15,574 nucleotides of DNA from an uncultured Acetatifactor sp. Lineage in GTDB: Bacteria > Bacillota > Clostridia > Lachnospirales > Lachnospiraceae. Within the stretch, counting starts at the first letter, position 1. Each line of letters begins with the position of its first letter. Positions 8,933-15,574 of the stretch are shown here, piece by piece. The stretch covers positions 1 to 15,574 of the forward strand of contig CAJTSE010000003.1 in NCBI GenBank assembly GCA_910578815.1, written 5' to 3'. The notes below the pieces were generated by a model. It worked only from the letters and a program-made list of their open reading frames with translations. It was not told the DNA's origin and made no database searches. A program made the translations under genes and the position numbers.

Positions 8933-8984
8933 ATCTAAAACAAATTATATATCATTCTATAATTCGTGAAATAGGGTTTTAGAT
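8933..8984 (-). promoter_or_regulatory. promoter and putative autoregulatory operator of the left XRE gene
   Basis: On the minus strand the -10 is TATAAT (8944-8949). A perfect 9-bp inverted repeat, ATCTAAAAC (8933-8941) and GTTTTAGAT (8976-8984), brackets it. The 40 bp at 8935-8974 align without gaps to the matching region of the right copy (9530-9569), both having CTATTT[CT]AC upstream and GTTTTAG just after the -10. Conservation in an AT-rich non-coding stretch suggests a regulatory site; repressor binding is inferred. Confidence 0.5.
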
Positions 8985-9131
8985 AGTACATAAAAAATAC
9001 AACAAACGGTATCTCTGTTTTATGATTCGTGCAATGGGCTAATAAAGCATTTATTCGTAAAACAGCTATTTCTAAGATATTGCGGATCGGCAGTAAAGTG
9101 TGGCTGCTTATATGAATTTGTTTATAAAAAT

Positions 9132-9488
9132 TCAAGAAGGAATTTGGTTGCGCCTGCTCTGCAGAAATTTTGCATATTCCATAAGGTGATTTACGGTATT
9201 ACCGTCAAAGGTCAGAAATGTATTGACGATGTCCGTCACCGTATACACATCGGAGACGCGGCGATTTAGGACATTAAGATCACCGCGATAGTCGGTGCGG
9301 CCCAGCAGATAATCGGTTGTCACGCCGAAGTAATCAGCCAGTTTATTCAGTGTAAGCAGATCGGGAAAATGAACGCTGTTCTCGTAGTTGGAGATGGTGC
9401 CGACGGTCACATCCAGATAAAGGGCAATTTCCTTTTGACCTATTTTTCTTTCTTCCCGCAGCTGGCGGAGAATCGCTCCTGTTGTCAT
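9132..9488 (-). CDS. XRE-family transcriptional regulator (right copy)
   Basis: 118 residues, same architecture as the left copy: HTH_3 domain at about 1-64 (QKEIALYLDVTVGTISNYEN) and a tail ending HLMEYAKFLQSRRN plus four extra residues (QIPS). Differences from the left copy cluster in helices 1-3 (residues 8-29), which include the DNA-contacting surface, and at residues 45-48; the rest is nearly unchanged. This suggests a tandem duplication followed by change in DNA recognition, although the promoters have stayed alike. It is divergent from secA, with 274 bp between the start codons, so binding at its own promoter could affect secA transcription; the core secA promoter lies over 110 bp away. 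An AGGAAG ribosome binding site precedes the ATG. Confidence 0.88.
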   Translation of the reverse strand: MTTGAILRQLREERKIGQKEIALYLDVTVGTISNYENSVHFPDLLTLNKLADYFGVTTDYLLGRTDYRGDLNVLNRRVSDVYTVTDIVNTFLTFDGNTVNHLMEYAKFLQSRRNQIPS

Positions 9489-9529
9489 ACGTTCTTCCTT
9501 CCTGTAGTACGCAGATGATTTCCTTAACC

Positions 9530-9569
9530 CTAAAACTAATTATAATGATTTTGATGATCTGTAAAATAG
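9530..9569 (-). promoter_or_regulatory. promoter region of the right XRE gene
   Basis: On the minus strand, TATAAT (9539-9544) is followed at once by the box GTTTTAG (9530-9536) and preceded by CTATTTTAC. It matches the left copy's promoter over the same 40-bp length. The upstream operator half is degenerate here (ATAAAATAC instead of CTAAAAC). Confidence 0.45.
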
Positions 9570-9686
9570 TATTTTATGAATCGAATAAAAAATGTATTGA
9601 TTACAAAACAAAATTTATGATATATCGAGTTCTAAATGCTAAATTTTAGGAAAATGATAGATATATGCCTTTTTTTGTGCTTAGTG

Positions 9687-9715
9687 TTGAATATGAATGT
9701 AAATTCTGTTACAAT
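9687..9715 (+). promoter_or_regulatory. secA-prfB promoter
   Basis: TTGAAT (9687-9692), a 17-bp spacer, then TACAAT (9710-9715) preceded by TG-N (9707-9709), an extended -10. It gives a leader of about 40 nt before the chosen secA start. A perfect 11-bp palindrome CTAAATTTTAG (9639-9649) lies 37 bp upstream of the -35 and resembles the XRE box. Confidence 0.7.
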
Positions 9716-9762
9716 ATATTGTGGCTGCCTTTTGGAAGGCTGCAGAAAGGTGTGAAAATCAC

Positions 9763-12330
9763 GTGAAAATCATAGATAAGATTTTTGGTACACATAGCGA
9801 GCGGGAATTGAAGAGGATCGAACCTCTGGCAGATAAGATTGACGAGCTGCGTCCGGCCATGCAGTCGTTGTCCGATGAAGAACTGAAGGCAAAAACCGTC
9901 GAGTTTAAAAAGCGGCTGAGTGAGGGCGAAACATTGGATGACCTGCTTCCCGAAGCGTTTGCTACAGTACGAGAGGCAGCAAAGAGAGTTTTAAATATGG
10001 AGCATTACCGTGTGCAGATGATCGGTGGAATCATTATGCACCAGGGGCGTATCGCGGAGATGCGTACCGGTGAAGGTAAGACTCTGGTAGCTACGGCACC
10101 GGCATATTTAAATGCGCTGGAGGGGAAGGGCGTCCATGTGGTAACGGTCAACGATTACCTGGCAAAGCGTGACGCTGAATGGATGGGGCAGATTCATGAG
10201 TTCTTAGGGCTGTCCGTTGGTGTTGTTTTAAACAGTATGACCAGTGAAGAGCGGCAGAAGGCTTACCGTTGTGACATCACCTATGTGACAAATAACGAGC
10301 TGGGCTTTGATTACCTGCGGGACAATCAGGTGATTTACAAGGAGCAGCTGGTTTTAAGAAACCTGCACTTTTGTATTATTGACGAGGTGGACTCGGTGCT
10401 GATCGACGAGGCCAGGACTCCTTTGATTATATCCGGACAGAGCGGAAAGTCCACGGCTTTGTATGAGATGTGCGATTTGCTTGCTCGCCGTATGAAACGT
10501 GGTGAGGATATTGCGCAGCTGACAAAAATGGATGCCATTATGGGCGTAGTGCAGGAGGAAACCGGGGACTTTATTGTTAACGAGAAAGATAAGGTCATCA
10601 ACTTGACGGAAGCCGGCGTGAAGAAGGTGGAGGATTTCTTCCATATTGAAAATTATGCGGATACCGAGAATCTGGATATACAGCATAATATTATTCTGGC
10701 GCTGCGGGCACACAACCTGATGTTTCGGGATCAGGACTATGTGGTCAAGGACGATCAGGTACTTATTGTAGATGAATTTACCGGGCGCATTATGCCGGGG
10801 CGCCGTTATTCGGACGGTCTGCATCAAGCTATCGAAGCTAAGGAGCATGTGAAGGTAAAGCGGGAAAGCAAAACGCTTGCCACCATTACCTTCCAGAATT
10901 TCTTTAATCTTTTTGACAAAAAATGTGGTATGACCGGTACGGCTTTGACCGAGGAAAAGGAGTTCCGCGAGATTTATGGCATGGACGTGGTGGAGATTCC
11001 CACCAATCGTCCCGTGATTCGTAAGGACCTGCAGGATGCGGTATACAAGACGAAGGCTGAAAAGCTGAAGGCCATTGTGGATGCGGTGGAGGAAGCCCAT
11101 GAAAAGGGGCAGCCGGTTTTGGTGGGTACCATTACTATCGAAGCCAGCGAGGAGTTAAGCCGTCTTTTACAGAAGCGGGGGATTCAGCATAAGGTGTTAA
11201 ATGCGAAATTTCACGAGATGGAGGCGGAGATCGTGGCGGATGCCGGTATCCATGGGGCGGTAACCATCGCTACCAACATGGCGGGCCGTGGTACGGATAT
11301 TAAGCTGGATGAGGAAGCGAGAGCGGCAGGGGGCTTAAAGATTATTGGTACGGAGCGGCATGAGTCCAGGCGTATTGACAATCAGCTGCGCGGCCGTTCC
11401 GGTCGTCAAGGAGATCCCGGAGAATCAAAATTTTATATTTCTCTGCAAGATGATCTGATGCGCCTCTTTGGTTCGGAGCGTCTGATCGGCATATTTAATG
11501 CGCTGGGTGTGCCGGAGGGGCAGGAGATCGAGCATGGCGCTTTGACCAGTGCCATAGAGTCCGCTCAAAAGAAGATAGAGAATAACAACTTTGGCATTCG
11601 TAAAAATCTGCTGGAATATGACCGCGTTATGAGTGAGCAGAGGGAGATCATTTACGAAGAGCGTCTTCGTGTCTTAAACGGCGAGAGCATGAGGGATTTC
11701 ATTTACAGGATGATTACGGATATTGCGGAGAACTGTGTAGACATCAGCATCAACGAGGATGCCGAGGTGGAGGATTGGAATTTCAATGAGTTGAACACCC
11801 TTTTAATTCCTACCATACCCCTGCGGCCGGTAACGGCGGAGCGGGTGAAGAAGCCTAAAAAAAACAGCTTAAAGCAGCAGCTGAAGGAGGAAGCCGTAAA
11901 GCTTTATGAGAGCAAGGAGGCGGAATTCCCGGATGCGGAGGCAATCCGTGAGCTGGAGCGAGTGATCTTGCTGAAGGTAATTGACAGAAAGTGGATGGAT
12001 CATATTGACGACATGGAGCAGCTGCGGCAGGGGATCGGTCTCCAGGCTTATGGCCAGCGAGATCCGCTGGTGGAGTATAAGTCCAGTGGCTATCAGATGT
12101 TTGACGAGATGATACAGAATATCAAGGAAGAGACGGTACGTTTGCTGTTCCATATCAAGGTGGAGCAGAAGGTAGAGCGTGAGCAGGTGGCAAAGGTTAC
12201 CGGCACCAATAAGGATGAAAGCGTAGCGAAAGCGCCTGTGAAGCGGGGCAATGCAAAGGTGTATCCCAATGATCCCTGTCCTTGCGGCAGCGGTAAGAAG
12301 TATAAGCAGTGCTGTGGGCGCAGAAGTTAG
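9763..12330 (+). CDS. secA: preprotein translocase ATPase SecA
   Basis: Motor ATPase that drives unfolded preproteins through SecYEG at the inner face of the membrane. With the GTG at 9763 it has 855 residues, close to the Firmicute norm, and begins VKIIDKIFGTHSEREL as expected for the family. An in-frame GTG at 9721 would add 14 unlike residues. The ribosome binding site AGAAAGG is rather distant (12 nt). Key parts: Walker A GEGKT (103-107), Walker B DEVDSVLIDEAR (207-218), YSDGLHQAIEAKE, MTGTA, the second nucleotide-binding fold with NMAGRGTDIKL and RQGDPGESKFY, then the helical scaffold. The C-terminus carries the zinc site CPCGSGKKYKQCC (C839, C841, C850, C851), which binds SecB or the ribosome in homologues. 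prfB follows directly, a common gene order in Clostridia. Intact core gene. Confidence 0.97.
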   Translation: MKIIDKIFGTHSERELKRIEPLADKIDELRPAMQSLSDEELKAKTVEFKKRLSEGETLDDLLPEAFATVREAAKRVLNMEHYRVQMIGGIIMHQGRIAEMRTGEGKTLVATAPAYLNALEGKGVHVVTVNDYLAKRDAEWMGQIHEFLGLSVGVVLNSMTSEERQKAYRCDITYVTNNELGFDYLRDNQVIYKEQLVLRNLHFCIIDEVDSVLIDEARTPLIISGQSGKSTALYEMCDLLARRMKRGEDIAQLTKMDAIMGVVQEETGDFIVNEKDKVINLTEAGVKKVEDFFHIENYADTENLDIQHNIILALRAHNLMFRDQDYVVKDDQVLIVDEFTGRIMPGRRYSDGLHQAIEAKEHVKVKRESKTLATITFQNFFNLFDKKCGMTGTALTEEKEFREIYGMDVVEIPTNRPVIRKDLQDAVYKTKAEKLKAIVDAVEEAHEKGQPVLVGTITIEASEELSRLLQKRGIQHKVLNAKFHEMEAEIVADAGIHGAVTIATNMAGRGTDIKLDEEARAAGGLKIIGTERHESRRIDNQLRGRSGRQGDPGESKFYISLQDDLMRLFGSERLIGIFNALGVPEGQEIEHGALTSAIESAQKKIENNNFGIRKNLLEYDRVMSEQREIIYEERLRVLNGESMRDFIYRMITDIAENCVDISINEDAEVEDWNFNELNTLLIPTIPLRPVTAERVKKPKKNSLKQQLKEEAVKLYESKEAEFPDAEAIRELERVILLKVIDRKWMDHIDDMEQLRQGIGLQAYGQRDPLVEYKSSGYQMFDEMIQNIKEETVRLLFHIKVEQKVEREQVAKVTGTNKDESVAKAPVKRGNAKVYPNDPCPCGSGKKYKQCCGRRS

Positions 12331-12363
12331 TGTGTGAAGAATTATAGAAAGCAGGTGGCAGAT

Positions 12364-13488
12364 GTGGTTGAACTTGACCAGATGAAAACGGAAATTCTGA
12401 CCTATGAGACACCCTTAAGCGAGGTGCGGGATTCTCTTGATTTGGTCAATAAAGCAAAACGGATAGAAGAGCTGGAGATGGAAATGGAAGCGCCGGGATT
12501 CTGGGACGATCCGGACAAATCCAACGCAAAAATGAAGGAACTGAAGAACTTAAAAGATACCGTAGAAGAATGTAACGGACTTTTTCGCCAATATGATGAT
12601 ATCTTGACTTTGATTGAAATGGGTTATGAAGATGATGACCCTTCCATGGCGGTAGAGATCCGGCAGGAATTGGATGATTTTACGGCTAAGTTTGAAGAGC
12701 TTCGGGTGGGAACCCTCCTTTCGGGCGAATATGACAGGAACAATGCCATTTTAAAGCTGAACGCGGGAGCGGGAGGAACGGAGAGCTGTGACTGGTGCAG
12801 TATGCTTTACCGCATGTATACAAGGTGGGCGGAACGGAAGGGTTTTGCCTTGGAGGTGCTGGATTTCCTGGACGGGGATGAGGCCGGCATCAAGTCTGTG
12901 ACCTTTCAGGTGAATGGCATCAATGCTTATGGATACCTGAAATCCGAGAAGGGTGTACACAGACTGGTGCGCATTTCTCCCTTTAATGCTCAGGGGAAAC
13001 GGCAGACTTCCTTTGTGTCTTTGGACGTGATGCCGGATATAGAGGAAGACGTGGATGTGGAGATTGATGAAAAAGACCTGCGTATCGACACTTATCGAAG
13101 CAGCGGGGCCGGCGGTCAGCATATTAACAAAACCTCATCAGCCATCCGCATTACGCATATTCCTACGGGAACGGTGGTACAGTGTCAGAATGAGCGCAGC
13201 CAGTTCCAGAATCGAGATAAGGCCATGCAGATGCTGAGAGCAAAGCTGTACCTGCTAAAACAGGAAGCAAATGTAGAAAAGCTTTCGGATATTCGTGGTG
13301 AAGTCAAAGATATTGCATGGGGAAACCAGATTCGATCTTATGTTTTGCAGCCTTACAAGCTGGTGAAGGATCTGAGGACCGAGGTGGAAACGGGAAATGC
13401 CGACGCTGTACTGGACGGAAGTCTGGATCCTTTTATCAACGGATACTTAAAGTGGATCAATACCAAGTCTTCCGAGGCGGAGCAGTAA
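12364..13488 (+). CDS. prfB: peptide chain release factor 2 (RF2)
   Basis: Class I release factor that reads UGA and UAA and triggers peptide release on the ribosome. 374 residues from the GTG at 12364, chosen for AGGTGG 5 nt upstream and because the product starts VVELDQMK, like relatives; the GTG at 12334, only 3 nt after the secA stop, has no good ribosome binding site. The stop-codon-reading tripeptide SPF falls at 205-207 and the catalytic GGQ at 250-252, the same numbers as in E. coli RF2, which supports the start. Unlike many prfB genes it has no internal in-frame UGA: at the homologous position (12433-12444) it reads TCT CTT GAT TTG straight through, so no +1 programmed frameshift is needed. 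Probably cotranscribed with secA; no terminator is evident after it. Confidence 0.95.
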   Translation: MVELDQMKTEILTYETPLSEVRDSLDLVNKAKRIEELEMEMEAPGFWDDPDKSNAKMKELKNLKDTVEECNGLFRQYDDILTLIEMGYEDDDPSMAVEIRQELDDFTAKFEELRVGTLLSGEYDRNNAILKLNAGAGGTESCDWCSMLYRMYTRWAERKGFALEVLDFLDGDEAGIKSVTFQVNGINAYGYLKSEKGVHRLVRISPFNAQGKRQTSFVSLDVMPDIEEDVDVEIDEKDLRIDTYRSSGAGGQHINKTSSAIRITHIPTGTVVQCQNERSQFQNRDKAMQMLRAKLYLLKQEANVEKLSDIRGEVKDIAWGNQIRSYVLQPYKLVKDLRTEVETGNADAVLDGSLDPFINGYLKWINTKSSEAEQ

Positions 13489-13492
13489 GAGG

Positions 13493-14248
13493 CTATGAGT
13501 TTTTAGGATTGATCAGATCCAGGTAGAAGAGGGTATTAGTCATGTGAATATATGGTTCCAGCCATAGGCTGCCTACACCGAGAGTCAAGAGGCAGAGAAG
13601 CCGGAGGGGAATAAAACTGAGCTGCAGGGAGAAAAGGCGTATGCGGCTGCCTTTTATAAGGCGGAAGCTGTCCTGGATAATCCCGGCAGCTTTTTTGTCC
13701 GGAAAATCCAACAGCAGAAAGTAAGTAATGTCCAGCGCAAGCGCCGCCGGAATATAAATGCTAAGACCAACGGCACCGGCAAGCAGGGTCATCCAAAGAA
13801 ACCGGGAGCCAGGGGACTGCACATAAGCGCTTCCGAAATATATGAAAGGCTGGCAGCAGATATAGCCGAAAGCAAGGCGGATTATGGTGAGCAGCAAGGC
13901 CTTGAAGAAGGTATCTCGACGGAAGCCGTAAAAAATATCCATATAGTTGCCGGGTTGTCCGCAGGCCAGCTTCAAACTGAGAAATGTTATCCCCAAATTC
14001 AGAAAACCGGATAAAATCAGCCCTGCCCCAAGTCCGATCTGAAAAATGCGATAAGCAATGATACTGTGTCCGGTACCGGAATATAGGGATGCGACCACTG
14101 ACAAAAAATAAGCAAATCCAAAGATAAAAACGACAAGGCAAATAGCCAGCGAAAAGAGGAAGCTGCCTAAAATAAGGGTACCGTAGTTTCCGCCCAAAGT
14201 GTCCTTTGCCTTGTCCTTTAATTCATAACGTCTGGAGTATTGATTCAT
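13493..14248 (-). CDS. DUF975 family integral membrane protein
   Basis: 251 residues, mostly hydrophobic, with about five membrane segments (near 25-52, 66-92, 115-137, 150-180 and 207-230). Family signatures: the N-terminal SRRYELKDKAKDTLGGNYG and the C-terminal block SFRLIKGSRIRLFSLQLSFI, then LLTLGVGSLWLEPYI and TLFYLDL. Function is unknown for the family. It is the last gene of the minus-strand operon, 9 nt after the gene at 14258-14923, and its stop codon lies 4 bp from the convergent prfB stop. The ribosome binding site is weak (AGGGCA), so translation may be coupled to the upstream gene. Confidence 0.85.
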   Translation of the reverse strand: MNQYSRRYELKDKAKDTLGGNYGTLILGSFLFSLAICLVVFIFGFAYFLSVVASLYSGTGHSIIAYRIFQIGLGAGLILSGFLNLGITFLSLKLACGQPGNYMDIFYGFRRDTFFKALLLTIIRLAFGYICCQPFIYFGSAYVQSPGSRFLWMTLLAGAVGLSIYIPAALALDITYFLLLDFPDKKAAGIIQDSFRLIKGSRIRLFSLQLSFIPLRLLCLLTLGVGSLWLEPYIHMTNTLFYLDLINPKNS

Positions 14249-14257
14249 TCTGATGCC

Positions 14258-14923
14258 CTATACCGCATAATCCATATTCATACCGCTGTATTTCGCCTGG
14301 TCTGCAGTCTTTAAGCCCTTCTGGTATGGATTTTCTTCATTATAATATTTGATTTGGGTGTGAGTAGTGCCGCCGGAAACATAGGTTCTGCCGCATTCGG
14401 GACAGACTGCTGTCTGGATGGAAACGGAAGCAGAAATCACCTTGCCGTCGTTTTCAGCAGCCTTTTTGTAAGCATTGGAAACATGCTCCTGCTCATGGGC
14501 CCGTACCCTTGCGGCTGCGCTTTCCGGAGAAATATGAGCAGCGCTTTTAAAGGAGACCATCTCGTCGGAGCCGTCCTGATATTTTCGTTTTTTACAGGTC
14601 TCACATTCTTCTCCGGGATTCTTTTTGCCCGCAGTATTTTTCTCATCTACAGGATTTTTCTGTCCCACAGGATGTTCTTGTCCCACAGGATGTTCTTGTC
14701 CCACAGGATGTTCTTGTCCCACAGGATGTTCTTGTCCTGTAGGATCCTGCTTCCAGATGGCGGGCCTGCAGTCCTTAGAAGTTTCCCCGATGGCTCCGGA
14801 TTTCCCTGCCGGGTCCTCCAGCCCCATAAGTTCTCTTCGTTCCTGTTCTTTTTCCTTTTCGGCAGACGTCAGAGGCACGTTCCGGCCGTTATATGTTCCA
14901 TAAACACCGATTGAAAGATTCAT
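14258..14923 (-). CDS. HEQEH/CxxC putative metallopeptidase-like protein
   Basis: 221 residues, no signal peptide. The N-terminal half is hydrophilic and holds a six-residue repeat (PVGQEH, about 61-90) encoded by an 18-bp tandem repeat. The conserved C-terminal half has CETCKKRKYQDGSDE (C107, C110), AAHISPESAAARVRAHEQEHVSNAY with the zincin-type motif HEQEH (143-147), and CPECGRTYVSGG (C174, C177). The HExxH suggests a zinc metalloprotease, and the block resembles SprA-type putative metallopeptidases; the two CxxC pairs may form a structural zinc site. Peptidase activity is not established. Its ATG overlaps the upstream stop (ATGA), with GGGAGG as ribosome binding site. It is flanked by two membrane-protein genes in the same operon, which hints at a job at the cell surface or membrane, but no export signal is visible. 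Confidence 0.75.
   Translation of the reverse strand: MNLSIGVYGTYNGRNVPLTSAEKEKEQERRELMGLEDPAGKSGAIGETSKDCRPAIWKQDPTGQEHPVGQEHPVGQEHPVGQEHPVGQKNPVDEKNTAGKKNPGEECETCKKRKYQDGSDEMVSFKSAAHISPESAAARVRAHEQEHVSNAYKKAAENDGKVISASVSIQTAVCPECGRTYVSGGTTHTQIKYYNEENPYQKGLKTADQAKYSGMNMDYAV
14661..14732 (-). repeat. four perfect 18-bp tandem repeats inside a coding region
   Basis: Unit TGTCCCACAGGATGTTCT repeats four times without change, with degenerate copies on both sides (14643-14660 and 14733-14750). It is in frame and encodes the hexapeptide GQEHPV on the minus strand. The identity of the copies points to recent slippage, so copy number probably varies between strains without shifting the frame. Confidence 0.95.
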
Positions 14924-15357
14924 AAGCTACCTCCCAGAAAGGCCGGATCACCAAGCCTTTTTACTACAAGATATAGGAGACTGACGGCTCCGTAAATGCA
15001 GCCGAAAATGCTCAGATAGAGCCCCATGCGGCAGTTGCTGCTTAAGGGCCTGTTTTTACGGCTGCAAAGAGCGGCAAAGAGGATTCCCATTGCACCCAGA
15101 GGGAGAGAAAGGGAACAACAGCCTAATGTAATCGAAAGAAGACCACAACAGACAGCCGCTACGGAAAAGCCTTGATCATAAGGCTTGTGAGTAGGCTGGT
15201 TGTAGTAGCTGCTATGGGAAGCGTTGCTGTCCCATTTGTCCCAATTTTTCTTTTCCTGTTCTTCCTGCCATTTATCCCAGTTTTCACGGGCATTTTCCCA
15301 ATCGTTATGGCCGTCATTATTCTGCTCATGATCCTGCCCGTCCCGGTTAAAGTCCAT
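14920..15357 (-). CDS. small membrane protein, DUF4190-like
   Basis: 145 residues. Residues 1-60 form a very polar head rich in Asp, Asn, Trp and Lys, with a WDKW motif occurring twice (27-30, 39-42). From 63 on it is membranous: GFSVAAVCCGLLSITLGCCS, a second hydrophobic stretch to about 98, a short Lys/Arg-rich loop, then MGLYLSIFGCIYGAVSLLYL (111-130). This layout and the GFSVAAVCCGLLS start resemble DUF4190 proteins, a family of unknown function. The head probably faces the cytoplasm. First gene of the minus-strand operon, with an AGAAAGGAG ribosome binding site 8 nt before the ATG and a perfect promoter just upstream. The next gene overlaps by 4 bp. Confidence 0.7.
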   Translation of the reverse strand: MDFNRDGQDHEQNNDGHNDWENARENWDKWQEEQEKKNWDKWDSNASHSSYYNQPTHKPYDQGFSVAAVCCGLLSITLGCCSLSLPLGAMGILFAALCSRKNRPLSSNCRMGLYLSIFGCIYGAVSLLYLVVKRLGDPAFLGGSL

Positions 15358-15380
15358 AGATCAGACTCCTTTCTGCCCCT

Positions 15381-15409
15381 ATTATACTATCCGCGGGCCG
15401 GTATGTCAA
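15381..15409 (-). promoter_or_regulatory. consensus SigA promoter of the minus-strand operon
   Basis: On the minus strand TTGACA (15404-15409), a 17-bp spacer and TATAAT (15381-15386) match the vegetative consensus at 12 of 12 positions. The start codon at 15357 is only 24 nt from the -10, so the leader is very short. This predicts high constitutive expression of the three genes to the left. Confidence 0.85.
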
Positions 15410-15433
15410 AGGAAACGAGGGGGCAAAAATAAG

Positions 15434-15462
15434 TTTACACCAACCTGATTTATTGGTACAAT
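15434..15462 (+). promoter_or_regulatory. rightward promoter facing the window edge
   Basis: TTTACA (15434-15439), a 17-bp spacer, then TACAAT (15457-15462) preceded by TG-N (15454-15456), an extended -10. It stands back-to-back with the minus-strand promoter, the two -35 boxes being 24 bp apart. The predicted start near 15469 falls at the base of a large hairpin. Confidence 0.6.
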
Positions 15463-15469
15463 GTAATTA

Positions 15470-15574
15470 GTGCAAAACAAAACCAAGCGGCTCCGCAGGA
15501 GACATTTGGTTTTGTTGCACAATTAACGAGCAAACGGCCGATGAAATCGGGCAGGGAGCGCAAAGCGCGGGTTT
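15470..15574 (+). other. hairpin-rich leader or RNA, cut by the window end
   Basis: A 15-bp stem with a 2-nt bulge (left arm 15470-15486, right arm 15506-15520) encloses 19 nt containing GCGGCTCCGC. Then CCGAT-GAA-ATCGG (15538-15550) and GCGC-AAA-GCGC (15558-15568). AAAC (15532-15535) could pair with GTTT (15571-15574), which suggests an outer stem continuing past the edge. No T-run follows the first hairpin, so it is not a plain terminator. A frame from ATG at 15541 stays open to the edge but has no ribosome binding site. It could be a structured 5' leader, a small RNA or a palindromic repeat element; I do not recognise the family. Confidence 0.45.

Noticed and set aside
9114..9133. GAATTT/AAATTC hairpin after the right XRE gene as a terminator
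   Set aside because: Six A-T-rich pairs with a single G-C at the base and no clear T-run; too weak to call.
8935..9135. 66-codon minus-strand frame between the two XRE genes
   Set aside because: It covers the promoter and operator of the left XRE gene and has no ribosome binding site or family signature.
9722..9742. Hairpin GCTGCCTT/AAGGCTGC just before the secA start
   Set aside because: Contains a mismatch and a short loop, and similar small inverted repeats are common; no evidence it controls secA.
10354..11100. 248-codon minus-strand frame inside secA
   Set aside because: Antisense shadow of a strongly conserved gene; the product has no domain signature.
12364..12384. prfB frameshift site at the CTTGAC near the start of the gene
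   Set aside because: It resembles the CTT-TGA-C motif but lies only four codons into the protein; the position homologous to the known frameshift is 12433-12444 and also reads through in frame.
14661..14732. Short CRISPR array
   Set aside because: The 18-bp units are directly adjacent with no spacers, are in frame with a gene, and no cas gene is near.
14354..14914. 186-codon plus-strand frame opposite the HEQEH gene
   Set aside because: Its repetitive part is the reverse reading of the 18-bp repeat; the minus-strand gene has conserved motifs and a proper ribosome binding site.

Overview
The window looks like a chromosomal segment from a low-to-moderate GC Firmicute of class Clostridia, most likely Lachnospiraceae-like. 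The reasons are the secA-prfB pair, a DUF975 membrane protein, a small HEQEH/CxxC protein of a type I associate with gut clostridia, and strong SigA-type promoters with AGGAGG-like ribosome binding sites. No database search was possible, so the taxonomy is inference.

Left part (1-8547): an accessory three-gene operon with its own promoter (223-251) and a closing hairpin terminator (8515-8547). Gene 1 encodes a 2126-residue protein with a GHKL (histidine-kinase/Hsp90-type) ATPase-like domain near the N-terminus, a type I phosphoribosyltransferase-like module in the middle, a long helical region and a second, degenerate GHKL-like domain at the C-terminus. Gene 2 overlaps it by 8 bp and encodes a single-domain receiver (REC) protein that keeps every phosphotransfer residue but has no output domain. 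Gene 3 follows after 11 nt and encodes a long DUF2971-family protein. Together they look like a rewired two-component cascade (sensor/ATPase, receiver, effector) and are the best candidate here for an undescribed conflict or stress-response system. The defence role is inference.

Middle (8542-9762): two tandem, clearly duplicated XRE-family repressors on the minus strand, about 79% identical by my hand alignment. Each has a matching promoter region with a GTTTTAG box just after the -10. They lie between the accessory operon and secA.

Right part (9687-15574): the core genes secA and prfB (RF2, with no programmed frameshift) run rightward from a good extended -10 promoter. A convergent minus-strand operon follows: a DUF4190-like two-helix membrane protein, a HEQEH/CxxC putative metallopeptidase-like protein with an in-frame 18-bp tandem repeat, and a DUF975 membrane protein. 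It is driven by a perfect consensus promoter (TTGACA-17-TATAAT). Back-to-back with it, a second promoter fires toward the right edge into a short hairpin-rich leader or RNA that the window cuts off.
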